A DNA stretch of 64,000 nt from Pyrrhoderma lamaoense (taxonomy: Eukaryota > Basidiomycota > Agaricomycetes > Hymenochaetales > Hymenochaetaceae). The stretch lies in contig NBAZ01000001.1 of assembly GCA_002794735.1 (NCBI GenBank), positions 1,860,001-1,924,000 on the forward strand, written 5' to 3'. Every line of letters begins with the position of its first letter. Within the stretch, counting starts at the first letter, position 1. Positions 25,408 to 38,033 of this stretch are shown piece after piece. A program made the position numbers and the translations under genes. The notes beneath the pieces were generated by a model that saw nothing but the letters and a program-made list of their open reading frames with translations, was not told the origin of the DNA and did no database searches.

Positions 25408-27873
25408 TTATTCCCCAGCCTTCTCTCCTTGAGTAACGCGAGTTAACACTGTCATGTCGTCTCTGGCCACTATATCCTGGAGTTTGGCGGTGTGTATCAA
25501 AATAGGAGTCCTCACGACGATCCATCCAGGAGCAAGGAGAAGGGAGGCGAGTACAACGATACGAATGTCTTCCCTCCCTTCTTGGATGTAGTCCGTTTCG
25601 TTCATAGGCGACAGATGATCCATTGTGGCTTCGGCGAACGTACTATAACTTCGCTCAAAATGAGGGATTCTTCCCCTGCGGACGTTCTGACGAGGGTTAG
25701 GATAGTGAGGGACATGAGAACGACATGAGAAGTTTGAACGTGTCGAGTGACTATGATCACGAATAAAATAGTGCGTGTCCATGTGACTAAGCTCCCATCT
25801 AGACGATACATCGATAACCTTTTCAACATCCGGATCAGTAATCAATGAAAGCTTTGAGGTAGATCCTGCTGAAGCAACCCTATTCCGCATAGGAGAGTTA
25901 ATTTGTAAGAAATACATATTCCAAGTATGTTGTTTATTTAGCCAGAGAACGACGATGGGTGAAACAAAACACAACCGAATTGATAAATATCGTGATGAGA
26001 AGAGGTAGAGGCACGGCTGTTGCTTCTGTAGGCAAACGTGCACGAGACAACAATCCGGATCGAGATTTCTGAGGTACTGTCAAAGAGTCCCCCATAAACG
26101 AGTCCCGAACGCCCAGGTTCTCCCGAATCTGGTTCCTTATAAGGTGCTACAGGCACATCCGTACCATGACTTGACAGATGTGGAACTTGAAGTGCAAATT
26201 ATCCCGAGGTACCTTTAGATCTGGAGCCTGTATCATTCAACTAAGAAGAGACTTGAGCATCGGTGAGAGAATGGCGAGAATCTGGCCTAGTTAGAGATCC
26301 CGCAGAGACAAAAGTATCAAAATGGGCTTGAGGATAATCTCCGAGTGAAATGTCTTGTGTGTGGCTCGTAAGGAGGGTCGACGAAGTTTTATCTTCCGAT
26401 CCTGATGAGTTAACAGATTTACTAGAAGAACCATCATTGATATCATTTTTTGACCCTTTGAACCAGAGTTAATCTCATGCGAAGATCCACCCTTATAAGA
26501 AGTTTCTGATTATTCAGTGAACATCTAGCTGATATAAAGATTAGCGACACTATCCAAGAGAAAACCAGGCGATTTTTTTAATTCCCAAAATCATCTTTCA
26601 TTTAGAGGTGATACTTCTTAGTAAAAGAGACATCGGGGACCTTCCTGATATAGGGTAAGTAGAAATTGTTGAATTATTAAAAACTTATATTGAGAACGAG
26701 AACTTGTCCCCGTCCTAATATATCTTCGGCCACGATACTACCACACAGTTGTGTATATTATCGCTTTCATTAGAAGTACCTGCACACAGACTGACGGAGC
26801 GAGAGGCTATAGATTTCTTTGAAGTCCATTGACCATGAATAGAGCCTCCAGAGCCAAAAACAGAGCCTTGAGAAGCACTTGACTAATCTAGTTTCATTGA
26901 AGAATGAGCGCTGCGTGCGAGTGGGAAAGCTGATGCCAGAAAGGAGATAAAGGTCAGTGCAAGAATTTTAGAAGGCCCGCCTTCATGCTTTATGATGATA
27001 TCTGAGATATCCCAGGTGTAATAAGAAGCCATATAGAAGAACCAGCTTGCGAAGAGCTTGCTAGACCAGTAGCCGATATGAAGGTGGGAGAAACCAAGCC
27101 TTGACGTCAGCACTGATATTGAACATGTTTCTTAGATTTGAAAAATTGTTAATTAGTTACGATCACGTGTGAGTATCAAACTACATGACATGTCGTTTAT
27201 TCATAGCTACAATTGGATTTTACCTTTCAAGGTTTTCAAATAGAATACCCTGGTGGATATAAAGATCAACATCAAACTTGATGACGACAAAGTGTATAGA
27301 TACATTTCTAAACATAAGATCCTGATGAGAAAACATCAACATGTATGATAGCTAGTCAGCCACACAAATCAAGTTGTTCTTGTGACGATAGGGAAGCAAT
27401 AGGATGACCTCTGAGAAGATTTCGGGCGCATGAAGCCAACAATCATAAGAGTATAAGTACATATTTCTGTAGTTATATTTGAGCTAGTCGTCCCGACCTG
27501 AGACTGGGAAAAATTGTAGTCACAAGGTGCGACACGCGGGTACTCAGATAGGACGTAAGCGGCCGAAGAGTCTGCAGTTTTTGGTATCCATGTTTTCAAA
27601 GGCCAAAGCAAAGAATTCAGACAAGACAGAGAGCCAACTGAGAGAAGTCAAGAGCATGGGGAAGCAAGAGAGCAAGTAAAAGAATGCGGGGGATGCTGTT
27701 TCTGTAAGGAGTAAGGCGAGCGTGTTGGATGAGACTCTTGGGTGTGAAGCAATAGCCGAACTGACGTTGACTCGGGCGAAGTGGGACTTCTTATCTCGGC
27801 AATGGGCGCAACGGTGCTAGCCACTTGTAAGCAACATAAATCCAAGAGTCCCGCTCAAATGTCGACTACTCAT
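25408..27873 (-). CDS. possible multi-exon hypothetical gene (unresolved)
   Basis: Minus-strand segments here look partly coding, but I could not join them into one convincing model. From an ATG at 27873 the sequence MSSRHLSGTLGFMLLTS resembles a signal peptide. It is followed in a shifted frame by VASTVAPIAEIRSPTSPE and by hydrophobic frames. An exon-like stretch at 27369-27611 and another at 26883-27113 contain aromatic or hydrophobic residues. The terminal ORF ending at 25408 has a plausible membrane-adjacent segment, REDIRIVVLASLLLAPG, and a hydrophilic part before it. I recognise no domain. The region could be a small membrane or secreted protein gene damaged by indels, two genes, or a decaying gene. 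RNA data would settle it. Confidence 0.25.
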
Positions 27874-27908
27874 CTCCTCTCTTCTTCACCTCTGGAACGT
27901 CGTCGTGA

Positions 27909-29760
27909 ATGGCAGTGAAGAACAGCAGCGGTTCATTGTCTGCGCGTATGTATCGCCGAATTTGGTCAAAGCCACCATACGCTGACCCTGACTGTTTTCC
28001 TTCTCCGCTTATCGTCTATCTTTAGGTGCGGACTCACAGTCAGTGCCTAACCTTGTCTGTCTATCTCCTTCCTTGCTTATCTCCCACTCAGGTTTGACGG
28101 CGGTGATGTCTCATTCATTATCGTAGCCGGCTGTTTGGTTTTTTTATGGTTCCAGGGCTTGGTAAGTACTCTTCCCCACATCAAAGAACGTGATTTCTTA
28201 TTTATTCCTTGCAAATCATATTTATCATAACTACCAAGCCTTTCTTTATTCTGGACTTGCAAGGAGGAAATCAGCACTTTCTCTGATATGGGCAGTTACC
28301 GCAAGTAATGCTGTTGTAATCTTCCAGTGGTTTTTCTGGGGATATTCCCTAGCCTTATCTCCAACAGCAACAAATGGTTATATTGGAAATCTCAGTAAAT
28401 TTGGGCTCCGAAATACGCTCGGAGACGAGAGCCCTGGCTCTCCTCTTATCCCGGACCTTCTCTATGCCTTCTATCAGATGGAGTTTGCATGCGTTACCGT
28501 TGGTATTCTCATGGGCGGGTTAGCTGAACGTGGCCGTGTCTTTCCGGCCATGATTTTCGTATTCTTGTGGACAACCCTTGTTTACTGCCCATTGGCATGT
28601 TGGCCGTGGAATGTTAATGGCTGGGCGTTTAAATGGGGTGTACTTGACTATGCTGGCGGAGGGCCTGTAGAAATTGGCTCTGGGATCGGAGGTCTAGCAT
28701 ACTCCTGGATCCTTGGCAGACGTAAGGAAAGGGAGCTTCTTAATTTTCGCCCACATAATGTATCGATGGTTGCTCTCGGCACTTTCTTTTTGTGGTTTGG
28801 CTGGTTAGGATTCAACGGAGGTAGTGCTTTGGTGCTAATCTCCGAGCAATAATGGCGATATGGAACTCAATGCTCGCTGCCGCTTTCGGCGGTATCGTCT
28901 GGTGTCTTCTTGATTGGCGTATTGAGAGAAAGTTTACAATGGTCGGTTTCTGCTCGGGAACAATTGCTGGCCTTGTTGCTGCCACCCCAGCTTCCGGATT
29001 CATTGAGCCTTGGGCTTCCGTGGTTATGGGCATTGTTACAGGAGCGGCCTGTAATTTTGCAACTAAGGGTGAGTCTACTTCTACGGATCCGCAGTACATA
29101 CATGTACATGTATCTAGCATTTTATTTATAATTGTGATTCAGTTAAATTCCTCATACGCATTGACGACTCCCTGGATCTTTTTGCTGAACATGCTGTTGG
29201 TAAGTTTTCTTTCTTTCGCTTTTTTCCGAAGGAAAGTGACGAAACATGTAATGAACTATCTTTATATTGCAGGCGGAATTATCGGATTGCTTTGGAATGC
29301 GCTATTTGCCAAGAACTCCATAATTGCACTTGATGGTGTTAATAAATCTATACCAGGCGGATGGCTCGACCACAACTGGAAGCAGCTTTATATTCAGTTT
29401 ACATACGTCTGTGCTACATGCGCCTATGCATTTGTTATGACGGCCCTACTTGCTAAAGCGGTGGACTTAATTCCGGGTATGCATTTGCGTGGTTCCGATG
29501 AGGCAGAGCACATGGGAATGGATGATGATCAGATTGGAGAATTCGCAAATGACTATATCGAAGTTCGTCGCGACTTTGATGATTGGACACCTCCTGCTGG
29601 AGTAGAGAAGTCGTGGCTCCGCTCGCGCGTTGGTATAACAGACTCGGAGCCATCCGTGCAGGGTCATGTTGCTGCTGGAGATCGCCATGGTTTTACTGAA
29701 ATAAGTCAACATCATACGAATGGCGCATCTAATTTAGAACCAATAACCGAAAAATCATGA
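27909..29760 (+). CDS. ammonium transporter (Amt/Mep/Rh family)
   Basis: This is a multi-exon membrane protein with about eleven hydrophobic segments. Clear family motifs include FLYSGLARRKSAL, the YQMEFACVTVGILMGGLAER region, FFLWFGWLGFNGGSAL, NLRAIMAIWNSMLAAAFGG, and GIIGLLWNALFAKNS near the C-terminal pore helices. A hydrophilic cytosolic tail follows (DDDQIGEFANDYIEVRRDFD). Family knowledge: these plasma-membrane trimers import ammonium and some act as nitrogen sensors for filamentous growth. The frame is broken at 28831-28832. The expected GGSALGANLRA needs one more G in the GG run, so a base is probably missing from the assembly. The first exon and the start at 27909 are tentative. Introns at about 29069-29142 and 29200-29272 are well supported. 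Confidence 0.9.
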
Positions 29761-30295
29761 GCACGTTGCTGTTGACTCGTACAAAACTATAAGTAGGGAC
29801 AAAGGTATTCGCCAATTAATAAAATACTGGCGAATCATAAGAAAGGATCAAAATAACAATTTGGTTCTCTTGTTTCACTTGGGTAGATAGCTCATTAATA
29901 ACACTCTATAGATATGTATGTGTACCACTCCTCTAACTTTGACGAATAATAAATTCACTTTTTGTACCATTAACATGTAAAAAACAAAAAATATGATGAT
30001 AATAATCCTGTAGACTTATGTTGCATACGTTAGCTTACTAAGCATTTTTGGACACACAGATCGACCCATATCACGTAATACTTTTTTGGGTGAGCTAAAA
30101 GTTAGAGATTCAGTTGCAGAGTTTGGTGTGCAGTGCACTACATATACAATTCTTCAGCTTTCAACTTTCTCTTGTGAGCTTTTATTAAGAGCTTTGTTCA
30201 TCTATTTAATACCGAGAGCTAGGATTATATATCAGTAAGCCTTCTGCCAACTACCTTCTTTGAAGAAACTCCTCTAATTCTTCCTCTTCAAGAAA
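29761..30295 (+). other. intergenic region, no gene seen
   Basis: About 535 bases lie between two same-strand genes. The left part is very A/T-rich (near 29800-30010) and likely holds the transporter's 3' end. The right part, pyrimidine-rich near 30240-30290, is the likely promoter of the uS8m gene. Confidence 0.4.
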
Positions 30296-30763
30296 ATGCC
30301 ACTGCCATACGACATTTGTGCACGAATGCAAAATGCATTTAGGGCACGACATCAACGCATTTGTGTGGATCATACAACTCAGAACCTAGGGATTCTCTCC
30401 ATCCTTCTCCGCGCTGGTTTCATTTCTTCTGTGACACGCGGCACGCCAGCTGGACCTTCACCTGAAGCTTTCCTTTCCGAAAACAACGAGGCACAACGTA
30501 GAATATGGGCTAACCTCAAGTATCGTGACGACAGACCAATACTTAACTCAATGGAACTCATCTCGAAGCCGAGTAAACGCGTGTTCTTAGATTTGGGTGA
30601 ATTGAGGAGGTTATGTTCAGGTAGACGGGCGCAACAAGTCAAACCTTTAGGGATGGGAGAGGTCGTTGTCGTACGGACGAAAAATAAGGAACATGAATGG
30701 TTAGAAGCGAGAGAAGCACTCAGGCTTGGCCTTGATGGTGAAGCAATCTGTCGGGCGCGATAG
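30296..30763 (+). CDS. MRPS8: mitochondrial small-subunit ribosomal protein uS8m
   Basis: This is a single uninterrupted 155-aa frame, unusual in this intron-rich window. It has the uS8 fold signature: an N-terminal helix (YDICARMQNAFRARHQRI), ILSILLRAGFISSVTRG, then the C-terminal hallmark GEVVVVRTKNKEHEWLEARE and GLDGEAICRAR, which end the protein just as in fungal mitochondrial S8 proteins. Family knowledge: uS8 binds the central domain of the small-subunit rRNA; this one belongs to the mitoribosome. The ATG at 30296 follows a pyrimidine- and A-rich leader and is the only plausible start. No frameshift is seen. Confidence 0.93.
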   Translation: MPLPYDICARMQNAFRARHQRICVDHTTQNLGILSILLRAGFISSVTRGTPAGPSPEAFLSENNEAQRRIWANLKYRDDRPILNSMELISKPSKRVFLDLGELRRLCSGRRAQQVKPLGMGEVVVVRTKNKEHEWLEAREALRLGLDGEAICRAR

Positions 30764-31042
30764 TCTTTTATTATGTGGATATTCTTTTAATGTGTATGTA
30801 TATTCTTAGTCCCCCTTCAAGAGCCTTTGTTCACTTATAAGAACTATCCAACGAACTAGTTTACCCTACTCCCTTTTCAAGTTTAATTAAGGTCTATTCA
30901 AAAAAATGCAATAATGATTAAAGATAACAAGCGGCGCCCCTACAAAGTATAATATAAAAAAAGATGGTCCATAAATTTCCGTAGATAATTGAGTTCATAT
31001 CTCATCAAGGATTCATACAGTTTTCCTTTGCAGATTCATTAG

Positions 31043-33126
31043 TTAGGGGCAGTCCCAGCCAAGGACAAAATTATCAAGGTCATAAGTTGGTGTCTCCGGT
31101 GAGGTCTCCGCAGTTTCGGGGGAAGCAATAGTATCGTTGGATAACACAACTTGCATAGCTCCGTCTTCTGGGATGACAGTATCATGCTTTTCTTCTTCTG
31201 AGGCAAGTACTCTTTTGCCACAGATATCAGAATTAAACCTCTTCCGGAACATCTGATCCACAACGTTCCGTGAAGCTATAGTTTCCGTTTCCATAGTTGA
31301 GATGAACCTGGCGACAAAAGATAAATGCAAGCAGAACACATGTCGGTTACTAGAACTTACGGCTCAAAGGCATTCACATAGTACAGGCCGTCGGCCAGAA
31401 CCACAGGGGGAAAAGAAGTCGTAGGTGGCAATTCTGGATAAGCATCCCACTGTAAAGATGATTAATACCGCACCATCAGCATCGAATAAGAAGGCCGCTT
31501 ACTTCCTTACGAAGAATCCAGGTAACTTTGTTATTGAAAACTTCGTTCAACCATTCGTCAGTAAGACTTTCTTTTGAAAAGATCTTTACAACATATTCGT
31601 CTTGATCAGAAGCAGTCTTGCCATGATAGCTTAACGAATTGAATTCCGGTTCACGTCCTCCGTGTCTTACGCCGTCGTATGTAGTTAAGATTGATGTTGG
31701 TACTTTGTCAGTAGGTTTTAGTCCGAAGTACTCGGGAGAAGGATGGGGGGCGGTTGTAGTAAGTAAAGTCACATGTAGGTGAACATAAGGTTGGACTGGG
31801 ATCTCAGGTGCCGCGAGAGGACCGTTGGAAAGCGCGACGCTTATTCCAGTAGAATGATATGGAGCTGCGATTAGCACATCATTATATTTCCTTGATTCTC
31901 CGTCAGAGGTTTTTATAGACCAGTGATCCTTCTTCTCAGTTATGGAGGATACCTTATAATATAAACAATCTGAGACTAAATTCCTGCAGTAAAGATAGAA
32001 GGTGCTTACGACTGTATTCAAAAATACGTTTGCTCCAGAGTGAGCTAGAAAGCCCTCAAAAATGTGGAAGTTTCCTCCTTTCACGCTTGATGCACCAGAA
32101 GCCGCCATTGAGCAGAAGCCTTCTAACGCGTGTATTTGATCAAGATTCTTAGAGAAAATACGAAGTTGGGCTCAATGTAACAATTTGAAATTCTTACAGC
32201 TTACGTACCTGACCATAATTCACTCTTGTTGCTGCTTCAACTATTTCTCGGGAGAAGATTTGAGAAATACCCTGGGAATCTAGGTACTCGGCAGAAGACT
32301 GCGAAACAAGATCTTCCCAATCCATTTTCGTAGCAAGCTCAGATATGTTCGTCCATGAAGGACTAGTGGGGAGGTACAACGAAACGAACTTTTCGATCAT
32401 CTTCTTTGTCCTTTGTTCAGCTGATTATCAGATGCCATATTTGATTATCTGAACTACACGACACGTACATAGCTTGGGTGGTTGCGGGAGACTTGTAGCC
32501 ATATCGCCATAATGCCTTGATCGTATCCAACCAACCCCAAATCCCCTTACCCTCGTTCATCTACAAGACGTCATTCAGATATCCGAGATTCTTGGTAACA
32601 AGACTGGGCACTTACAGTGAAGACAAACTTGGCACCATCCCAAAAACCTGTGGCTCCGTCGATGTCATCAAAACCAAGTCTTGTAAGATTAAATTCCTTC
32701 GTTGCACGCCACAGGTTTTTATTTGCCTCTACGAAGATGGAAGCACCAAGCTCTACAGGATCGAGAGATGTATTCCCATGAGGAAATACTATTGTTGACC
32801 GACCGCCAATATAATCCGCACGATCGAATACGTCTATTTCCAGGGCGAGATTTGAGCGTGCCTTAGCCTGTGCTGTCCAGAACGCAGCTGAGGATCCCGC
32901 AGCACCAGCGCCGATGATAGCTTGATGTCATTTGCGAGAAAGTTGTGTCAATAACGCGAAGAAAATGAAAAGAGATGGGCAAGCACGTACCAATTCTGTG
33001 TGGAACGAGCTCGGAAGAAACGCTGACTGCCGGGGATGAACTTGGGAGGATCCAATCGAGGACATTGAGCGCGGAGGTGGAGAGAGGGAGTGTGAGAGCA
33101 GCAAACTGAATTAAAGGGCGACGCAT
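31043..33126 (-). CDS. prenylcysteine oxidase (prenylcysteine lyase)
   Basis: This multi-exon gene encodes a protein of about 520-540 aa. It starts with a signal peptide (MRRPLIQFAALTLPLSTSA), followed by the FAD dinucleotide-binding motif IIGAGAAGSSAAFW and VFDRADYIGGRSTIV, then VELGASIFVEANKNLW. The middle region shows the Prenylcys_lyase hallmarks VNYGQ..NLDQIHALEGFCSM and ASGASSVKGGNFHIFE. Another conserved stretch is FNSLSYHGKTASDQDEY. Family knowledge: the enzyme oxidatively cleaves the thioether of prenylcysteine released from degraded prenylated proteins, in vacuole or lysosome-like compartments. A longer in-frame ATG at 33279 exists, but the shorter start gives a clean signal peptide. 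The C-terminal 80 residues are polar and less conserved. No frameshift is needed. Confidence 0.92.
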
Positions 33127-33459
33127 GGCGTTTACAGGGAGGAATGTTGCGTCCAAGGGAGAGGAGGAAGGACAACCGGAGGATGCAAACGCAGAAAGTG
33201 ACGCGCTACGTAATTTGGAACTCGGGAGATGCCAGAAGAAAAGAGTGATCGGCAAGGAGGCAAGCCGTACGCGGAACACGGGTCGGGTTGCATCTGCATC
33301 TGATTTATGATTAATGTGTTAATTACCAATTTGTATTGATGCTAGTGTAATATAAATATTATATTATCTCTCCCTTTCCCTCTATATATATACCCCATCT
33401 TGGGTATTACTTTCTTTAAATACTCTAGTTCTTATATCTCCTCCTTCCCGCGAGACTCA
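33127..33459 (+). other. divergent promoter between prenylcysteine oxidase and the F-box gene
   Basis: About 330 bases separate two genes transcribed away from each other. The right half carries a pyrimidine-rich tract and a TATA-like run (see separate entry). No coding potential beyond frame extensions of the oxidase is seen. Confidence 0.45.
33383..33393 (+). promoter_or_regulatory. TATA-like element upstream of the F-box gene
   Basis: The run TATATATATA follows a CT-rich tract and lies about 70 bases before the ATG at 33460. Position and sequence fit a fungal TATA box, but no transcription start is known here. Confidence 0.35.
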
Positions 33460-35657
33460 ATGGCCCCTTCCATTATCGACATACCCCCGAGATCACTGAA
33501 CAGGCCTTGGTCTTTTCTGACCCCCGCGACGTCGCTAGCTTTTCTCAGACATGCTCCACCTTCTTCAATCTCGTATACAGGTCCTCAGACCAGCATCTCT
33601 GGCGCAAACTCTTTCTCGAGCAGTCTTTTGACCACCTTCAGCGCATTTATAACCCTGACGGCCTTCTTCTCCCCCCTCACCATCGTTTAGAATGGAGGCA
33701 AGAGCTCCAGAGGCGTATCTATTCAGACCGTATCTTAAGGAAGCCTAACCCCACTCCAACCGAAATCAAGGAAGCTATCCGGATCGTACTGGATATTCTC
33801 AAGTCTTCTCCATCTTACCAAGATAAATCTCAACGCTCAGCTGATATCATCTGGACCAACTCACTTATCAAGAAAGAATTCTACTCACATATCTACAAAC
33901 CTGAAATGATCTCGTTCTACGGTCATGACTTACTACAGAATTTCGCCCAGATTTGGTGCCTCATTGGCTGGAGAGATAATGTCTTGCATAAATCTGCCAA
34001 TGATCTCAGAGACACTAGAAATACAGCCCGCGCCTTTGTATACGATATGCGACATTACAAACGCAATACCAATTGGGGCCCGTACTTACCCGGCAAAGAC
34101 CCTCGAGGTCTGTGTCCTATAAATTGGGAACATGTAAAATGGATTATCACTGTAATGTACAACAATCTACTGGACCTCGGGAGTCTTTGGACAGACACGA
34201 GACCGTCGGCTGGGCTTGATGCTATACGAGCGTACTCGGCACCAGGCTCTCAAAATCGTGACCCAAGAGATTGGGCAGGAGTCGAAGGCACATGGCGGCG
34301 ATACGTCTGCTTTATGGATTATCGGTAAGTCGGACTGAGAACTTTCCGTTACCCCTCAGACTAATGAAAATCGCATATAGTGACCTCTTCAGTAAGTCCT
34401 GATGAAATCGGCAAGAGCTGACTGGCTGATTCGCTCCGGTTCTTTATCTAACAATACTTTCGTTCATGCTTTCATTAATTAGCTTATAATGTAAGTAAAG
34501 TGATGTTTGTCAAAGTACCTGGTTTTTACAGGCCTGACTTCTGGAATTAAACGGCCTCATTCAGTTCTCTGCTAATGCTTATAGCCGGGGCTTTTTCGAG
34601 GATACAGACTTTCAAGAAGCAACTCGGCTTATTGAGCTTAACTTCAGTATAATACGTATTGGAGATACAAGGATCACACGGACCAGCTCGTCTTCTCTCA
34701 TCTCCTCACCCACTCCGCCACACTCACCGGCAGCATCCGACCTTTCTGGATCGGACTCCACCGCATCGCAGGTAACCGCGAATGTATCAAACAATGCTAC
34801 GTCTGAAGAAGTGTACCTGGATGAGCGTTTTCCGCCGATCCATTTCAAGGGAAGGTCGCGAGGTGGAAACGGTAATGAATCTACCATCCGAGGTCGTGTA
34901 TATAGAACAACTGACGGATGTATTCGCTGGCGATTCGTAAGTGTATGTTTAGACCCTTGAGATTCTTTCTACTTCTCGTCCTTCAAAAATTTCTCCATTT
35001 ATGTTGCAGCGATCTTGTGTCATTGCTTCTTTTTCTTATCAGTGTGTCATTGTACTAGCGGTATCCTACCAGGAATATGATCAGTCTTTTTGGGCGGGGA
35101 TTTGAATAGTTACTAATTAGAAAACTTCTTTTTTAGGCTTCAATATATGACGGACACACACAATGGAGGTAAGCTCCACCTTCACTCTCTTATGGGTTAT
35201 CAAAGCTTAACTATGCTTTAACTTTTTGCTTTTGACTCTTCTCGATCGTCTCTATGCAAACTTCTCTCCACTTCTACTCGTGAATAAAACACAGTTCGGA
35301 AGGAGTCCAGATTGGGAACGTATGCAGTGCAGCGGGAATAGTTGGCTCATGGACCGGAGCCAACCACGAGAATGGTTAGTAACTTCTTTGATATGCTATT
35401 GAAAAGGTCGCAAGGTCTTTTCATCGCTTATGATGGCCATCTTCTATTATTCCTTGAAAATATGTTTACTCCCTAATCGGAACTGGTGAAAATTTCTAAT
35501 CTTCTCTTTGGAAATCCCTTCATCCAGGTGATCCTGCTGGTATGTCTCCACTATGAAATAGTTGCTACTCAACTCTCATGACTATTGACATTGTTTAGGT
35601 CCCTATTGGCTGTGGAAAGTCGACAATGACCACCCGAGTCATCTACACGATCGTTGA
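33460..35657 (+). CDS. F-box domain protein
   Basis: The gene begins MAPSIIDIPP and continues, after one missing base in the C-run at 33484-33488, into an F-box: EITEQALVFSDPRDVASFSQ, then TCSTFFNLVYRSSDQHLWRK. With the run one C longer, the typical PPEI start of an F-box reads through. As given, the frame breaks. Downstream is a basidiomycete-type F-box C-terminal region: VEGTWRRYVCFMDYRDLF, a Ser-rich insert (ISSPTPPHSPAASD), FPPIHFKGRSRG, the SSEGVQIGNVCSAAGIVGSW block and the final DPAGPYWLWKVDNDHP. Several small exons of 10 to 60 bases lie between 34326 and 35657. Family knowledge: F-box proteins bring substrates to SCF ubiquitin ligases through Skp1. The substrate is unknown. Confidence 0.8.
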
Positions 35658-36254
35658 GGTTTTGACGGCCGCACTTGAAGGAATAATATAACAATTATGA
35701 ACGTCACGTATATACCCCACTCCCTTCATGCCATTATCTACCAGCATGGACTTATGATTCATTATGGACTAAGGATTGTATAATTTCTATCTTTGATCAC
35801 ATTTGAACGACCGTTTTTTTAGACTCTATGGCATCTTATGGGTTAACATGATTATCTTTTCTAATTTTCTTCTTTTCATTACCTCATTTTTCATCTCGGG
35901 CTGGATCCGGTGGCGGATTCCTGGTTGACATTGTCCTTCTCATTTCTTCTTTAATGTTTTTTTAACGCAGCGAGTCTGTCGTATCTTCAATGTTATGTGT
36001 ATGCGTATGATGGTTTACCAGAGAATATATACGATAAAGAATTTAATCAGTAATCTCACGCTTTGTCACCCCCCTAAGGTATCCTCGCAACAAGAAACCC
36101 TCAGATATGTTGACTACAAGCTTGTATGTGTTCCTCCTCTGTCCCGTCCAAATACGCTAGAAAAGAAATCCTTTAACCTTGAGTAAACATCCTCGAACCT
36201 ATTTGAAAGAGGTAATGTCATTATATATGATCGAAACAATGTGCATCTCGTCTC
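35658..36254 (+). other. intergenic region between convergent genes, no gene seen
   Basis: About 600 A/T-rich bases lie between the 3' ends of the F-box gene and the dienelactone hydrolase. A chance ORF of about 60 codons occurs near 36000-36186. I see no RNA gene or repeat. Confidence 0.45.
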
Positions 36255-37234
36255 TCACTCTTTCTTGTTCTCATCATTCTCAAGGTCAGCGCGCGCCGCA
36301 GCCCAGCCGTGAAACCTAATTGAAAGTATGGACAAGGATAGGAATATTAAATAAGTATATCATATCAGACGGTATAACGTACATGTTCGGATATAGCTTG
36401 TATGCAATTTGATCTGCAAAGGGTTTATTTGAAAGTCTTTGGATCATATTATCATACTATCCGTGCACATATAAGTAGTAGCCCTATTACTCGAAACAAA
36501 AGAGTCAACCAACCTCCTCTTTTGGTTCGTCCTTTGAGATAAATAGTCCAAGTGGCACAGCGAGATTATTCGCATCATCAGCCGATAGCATTCTGTGAGT
36601 AGCGGGTGAGCATAGTTAATTTCCTATGTACAAGGGCGGAGCTAACGCAGGGTGTAAAGCTGCTACAGCATCAAAAATCGGATATTTGTTCGATCCCGAA
36701 AGTATTGCAACTTTTCCTCCCCAGCACATGCCATATACTCCCACAAATTTCTTATTCTCTTTCCGTAGCTCCTCTCCTACCCTCAGGAGACCCTCAAGCG
36801 CCTTCTCTGGCTTTGCAGGTCCCGCAAAGAAGGCTTGTAAGGCGTCCTTATCTTCTTGGGTTTTGGGGGGAAACGGTCTATGGGAAAAGGAGAATCGGGC
36901 GCAAAGAAGTCAGGCATATAAACGGAGGCATTCAGCGAAGCAGCTAGTAGGTCCGCGCCTTGCTGCGTCTGTGGGAAGAAGCCGAATATATCGAAGACAG
37001 AGACGAGTGCTATATCACTTGTCCCTTGTCCTGAACTCTGACTGCTTCCGGTATGAATGTCTGGGCCACGCTTTGAAGAAGGACCTGTTACGTAGACACG
37101 ATCAAAGCCAGCAAAGGAGACATAAGTACCCTTTGGTATGTAAGACGAAGTGGTGACGGGTGGGATAGAACAACAAGCGGATTGGAATTGACAACACGTT
37201 GTGTGGCTTGAGAAGTAGGACTACTGGTAGCCAT
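36255..37234 (-). CDS. dienelactone hydrolase family protein
   Basis: This is an alpha/beta-hydrolase of about 260-270 aa. Conserved pieces are CCSIPPVTTSSYIPKGTYVS, VSVFDIFGFFPQTQQGADLL, the nucleophile motif YGMCWGGK (G-x-C-x-G-G with the Cys nucleophile), GLFISKDEPKEE and the catalytic His in MFHGWAAARADL near the C-terminus. Family knowledge: members hydrolyse cyclic lactones; fungal AIM2-like proteins of this type have unclear natural substrates. Two single-base losses are needed to keep the frame: one near 37179-37180 after the N-terminus and one near the A/C run at 36858-36870. The introns (about 50 bases each) are GT-AG. The start at 37234 gives a short N-terminus like homologues. Confidence 0.85.
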
Positions 37235-38033
37235 GGTCCGACCGCGGTTAAGCTGATAGATCAGTAATCGAAGTCTAGAAAGCATAGGCTGATGAGACGC
37301 AAGGCTGAGCTCAGGTACTTATATTATCTCTGCAGCTTAACCTCAGCCTGGGTGTAATCAATGAACACCTGCATTGCATCATTTCTGAACGCATATATCT
37401 GATTCTATCCAAATCAAGCCATGGAACTGAAAATGAGTTATGTAATCGTGAAAACCGGCCCTCGAGCGCTTGAACTAAATCGTGCGCATAATTTTTCTTC
37501 TCCCTCAATGTATCCCCGACCAGCGGTTGACGTATCACTGTCGCTGCAACTCTCTGCTTCTCAGCTGCGGGTATTCGGTTTGGCCTGGAGAGAATAAAGC
37601 AAGGGTTCAATTAAGCCGGAGCGCCCTTCAGAACTGTTTTCTGTTTCTACGGAAGATGGCGGGAGGGGTGCTTGACTATGTAACTCTCACATTCTACGCC
37701 TCGCAAATTTATTATGATTATGATATCAAGTATTCTATTTTTATGTAATCAACTTAGTCCATTGCTGCAGTCCTACTCCGTATGATATAATAATAATTAT
37801 AATATATTCATTATATGTTCCATTGAAATTAATGCATGTGAATCAGATCCAAGCTCCTAACCTATGGATCGAGTGGCAACGCATTGACATCATAAGACGA
37901 CGTCATCTATTTTCAGTTCATTCATAACAACTCAGCCGGCTCTGGTCCTTCCGCACAATATATCTCCTCTCTCCCGTACACCACCAGAACCACCACCAGA
38001 ACTCAAACTTCGCCGTACCTAGATCACTGAATA
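37235..38033 (+). other. intergenic region with a possible coding fragment
   Basis: About 800 bases lie between divergent genes. On the minus strand, 37311-37610 holds a 99-codon frame with reasonable composition (REKKNYAHDLVQALEGRFSR) that I do not recognise and cannot connect to further exons. The right part is very A/T-rich (37700-37830) and then CT-rich before the ATG at 38034. It may be a small gene or chance. Confidence 0.3.
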
